A stretch of 64,000 bases of DNA from Morinoia aosen (taxonomy: Eukaryota > Arthropoda > Malacostraca > Amphipoda > Talitridae). Below, in pieces: positions 63,001-64,000 of this stretch. Positions within the stretch are counted from its first letter, which is position 1. Every line of letters starts with the position of its first letter. The position numbers and the translations under genes were made by a program. The notes beneath the pieces were generated by a model that was given only the letters and a program-made list of their open reading frames with translations, made no database searches and was not told the DNA's origin. The DNA is taken from contig CM059567.1 of NCBI GenBank assembly GCA_030386875.1, forward strand, positions 80,345,130 through 80,409,129. Direction: 5' to 3'.

Positions 63001-63968
63001 TTTTACCTTTTCCGTGTCTTCTTCGATGACAGGAATTTGGGTCAAATCTTCCGAGTGAATTCGATTTTTTCCGCGGGATTGTCCCGTGAGGTCATTTTTT
63101 CAACACTTTAGATTCCTTGCTTGCCTGCATTCGCGTACCCGCAGGTTGGAACCAAGCTCCTATTTTGATATTTGCACAGTCCAAAGGTCACCATTCAATG
63201 GTCGCCTTTTCTTCGTCACGTTCTGGAAAATCTTAGGCATCTAGATGGAATGAACCCGATGATGTTCATCGGTTGATCGCCCTTTCCGGAAGCACACCTG
63301 TCTAGTGAGTGAATATCTTTGGCAATGATTGCGCAGGTTATCTCAGCTTGCGCCCTATGATGAGATCTTGGTGTTGGGCGTATCTTTTCCATGCGAGTGT
63401 ACTCCGCTGAGTACATTCGGTGCTGATATTTTTCGATGAACGATTCACGTCGAGCCTCGGAAATTAGCTCTTCGACTGTTATGATGCGCATGCAAGAGTG
63501 ACATCTGTGAGCAGCTGCCTGCTGTTCAATGGTCTCAAGATTTTGGAAACTATAGCCCTCCGAAAGTGTTGTCATTTGCGGCTGTGAACGTTCTTTTTGT
63601 TCACGGGAGTAGCGTGAGGCTGGGAGTTGAAGCTCAGTTGTAGGTAACAGTTTTCCGAGCAAATCGATCGTGATCCTGAATTTCGATGAATGCATCGCAC
63701 ACTAATGGAATGAATCATCGTGAGCTGGTGTGCAGGCTCCTGCTCAAAGTGAGCATTTGTTCCAATCCTGAGCTGTTTGACGACGTTCCCTGCAATTGAA
63801 AGGTGTGACTTTGTTTTTTTTTCGCGCAATTTAGGACGTGGACTACAATCGATAATACTGTTAGTTGAGCGTCGAGCATAGTGAAGCGGCGACATCATCG
63901 AGTATTGTTTTACTTGAAGATAAGTTGGTCAAATACGAATTCGTTCGTTCGACATGGCAATCTTCCTC

Positions 63969-64000
63969 GCCAACGGCCATACCACGTTGAATGCACCGCT
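63969..64000 (+). rRNA. 5S ribosomal RNA (unit 59, cut by window edge)
   Basis: Only the first 32 bases are present and they match the consensus. The gene is cut by the window, not by a mutation. Confidence 0.95.

Larger units (their letters stand above)
59390..63740 (+). repeat. Two-unit tandem duplication, units 55-56 and 57-58, period 2176 bp
   Basis: The markers ctcaatgtgagc, atcttcagc, the frameshifted spacer frame, T11 with aggaggtgg, gcacacctg and gggcgtatc occur in both copies. One private base (cggctgatc near 60009) separates them. Confidence 0.85.
1..64000 (+). repeat. Tandem 5S rDNA array (58 complete units plus partial ends)
   Basis: Every part of the window belongs to a repeat of 1086-1091 bp consisting of a 119-nt 5S rRNA gene and a spacer of about 969 bp, always in the same orientation. 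Length differences come mainly from three places: a T-run of 8-11 before the gene (702-711 in the first unit), a T6/T7 run about 115 bases after the gene, and a 4-base GATT duplication in class E spacers. Class labels used below: A, cttccgag plus T7; A*, the same with 5S A27G; B, ctcccgag plus T7; B*, B with ttggtattt; C, cttccgag plus T6; D, cttccgag plus T7, followed by a frameshifted spacer ORF; E, ccgcgtc plus ctcccgag plus T6; F, ttcttacc after the gene; G, 5S G48T; H, 5S G81A; I, 5S C40G; J, a single unit; K, cttcaatgac; L, tgtccggtgag; X, mosaic. Confidence 0.98.

Noticed and set aside
1-64000. CRISPR array or other short-repeat prokaryotic system
   Set aside because: The repeat is about 1088 bp with an animal-type 5S gene. 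There are no short regular repeats with unique spacers and no cas genes.

Overview
The whole 64 kb window is one uninterrupted head-to-tail array of 5S ribosomal RNA genes. I count 58 complete 5S genes and one cut off by the right edge (63969-64000), all on the + strand. The unit is 1086-1091 bp: a 119-nt gene followed by about 969 bp of non-transcribed spacer. No unique flanking DNA appears at either end, so the array is longer than the window. I recognise no protein gene, tRNA, snRNA, spliced-leader RNA, histone gene or transposon in the spacers.

The organism is a eukaryote and almost certainly an animal. The gene has the metazoan 5S layout: helix I closed by GCCAACGG at the 5' end and CTGTTGGC at the 3' end, the conserved loop-C region, internal box A, intermediate element and box C, and a short T-run that ends RNA polymerase III transcription. 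The sequence alone does not give the phylum. It differs from what I recall of the C. elegans and Drosophila genes, and the spacer lacks the SL1 RNA gene found in the C. elegans 5S unit.

The array is built hierarchically. Linked spacer variants sort the units into classes, labelled here A, A*, B, B*, C-L and X (mosaic). From about 3.3 to 20.6 kb the order C-D-E-A*-B* repeats with a 5441-bp period, about 3.2 times. The same block occurs from about 38.1 to 50.0 kb with exactly one period fewer. These blocks lie inside a larger duplication: bases 1 to about 21.37 kb match 34.82 to about 50.74 kb. Between them (about 21.5-33.8 kb) sits a more divergent zone, classes F, G, H, I and J, with smaller two-unit duplications. 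The right end (about 52-64 kb) is built of alternating K-L pairs and a further two-unit duplication.

The genes act as one set supplying 5S rRNA, and concerted evolution keeps most copies identical by eye. At least 13 of the 58 carry a base change. Some are structurally mild (A27G, C111T). Others break helix III (G48T, C47G) or fall in conserved loop or promoter positions (C40G, G81A). Four copies in the divergent zone also have a weakened T-run terminator. A 159-codon minus-strand reading frame is open in 51 of 59 spacers, but its variants look neutral and I do not call it a gene.
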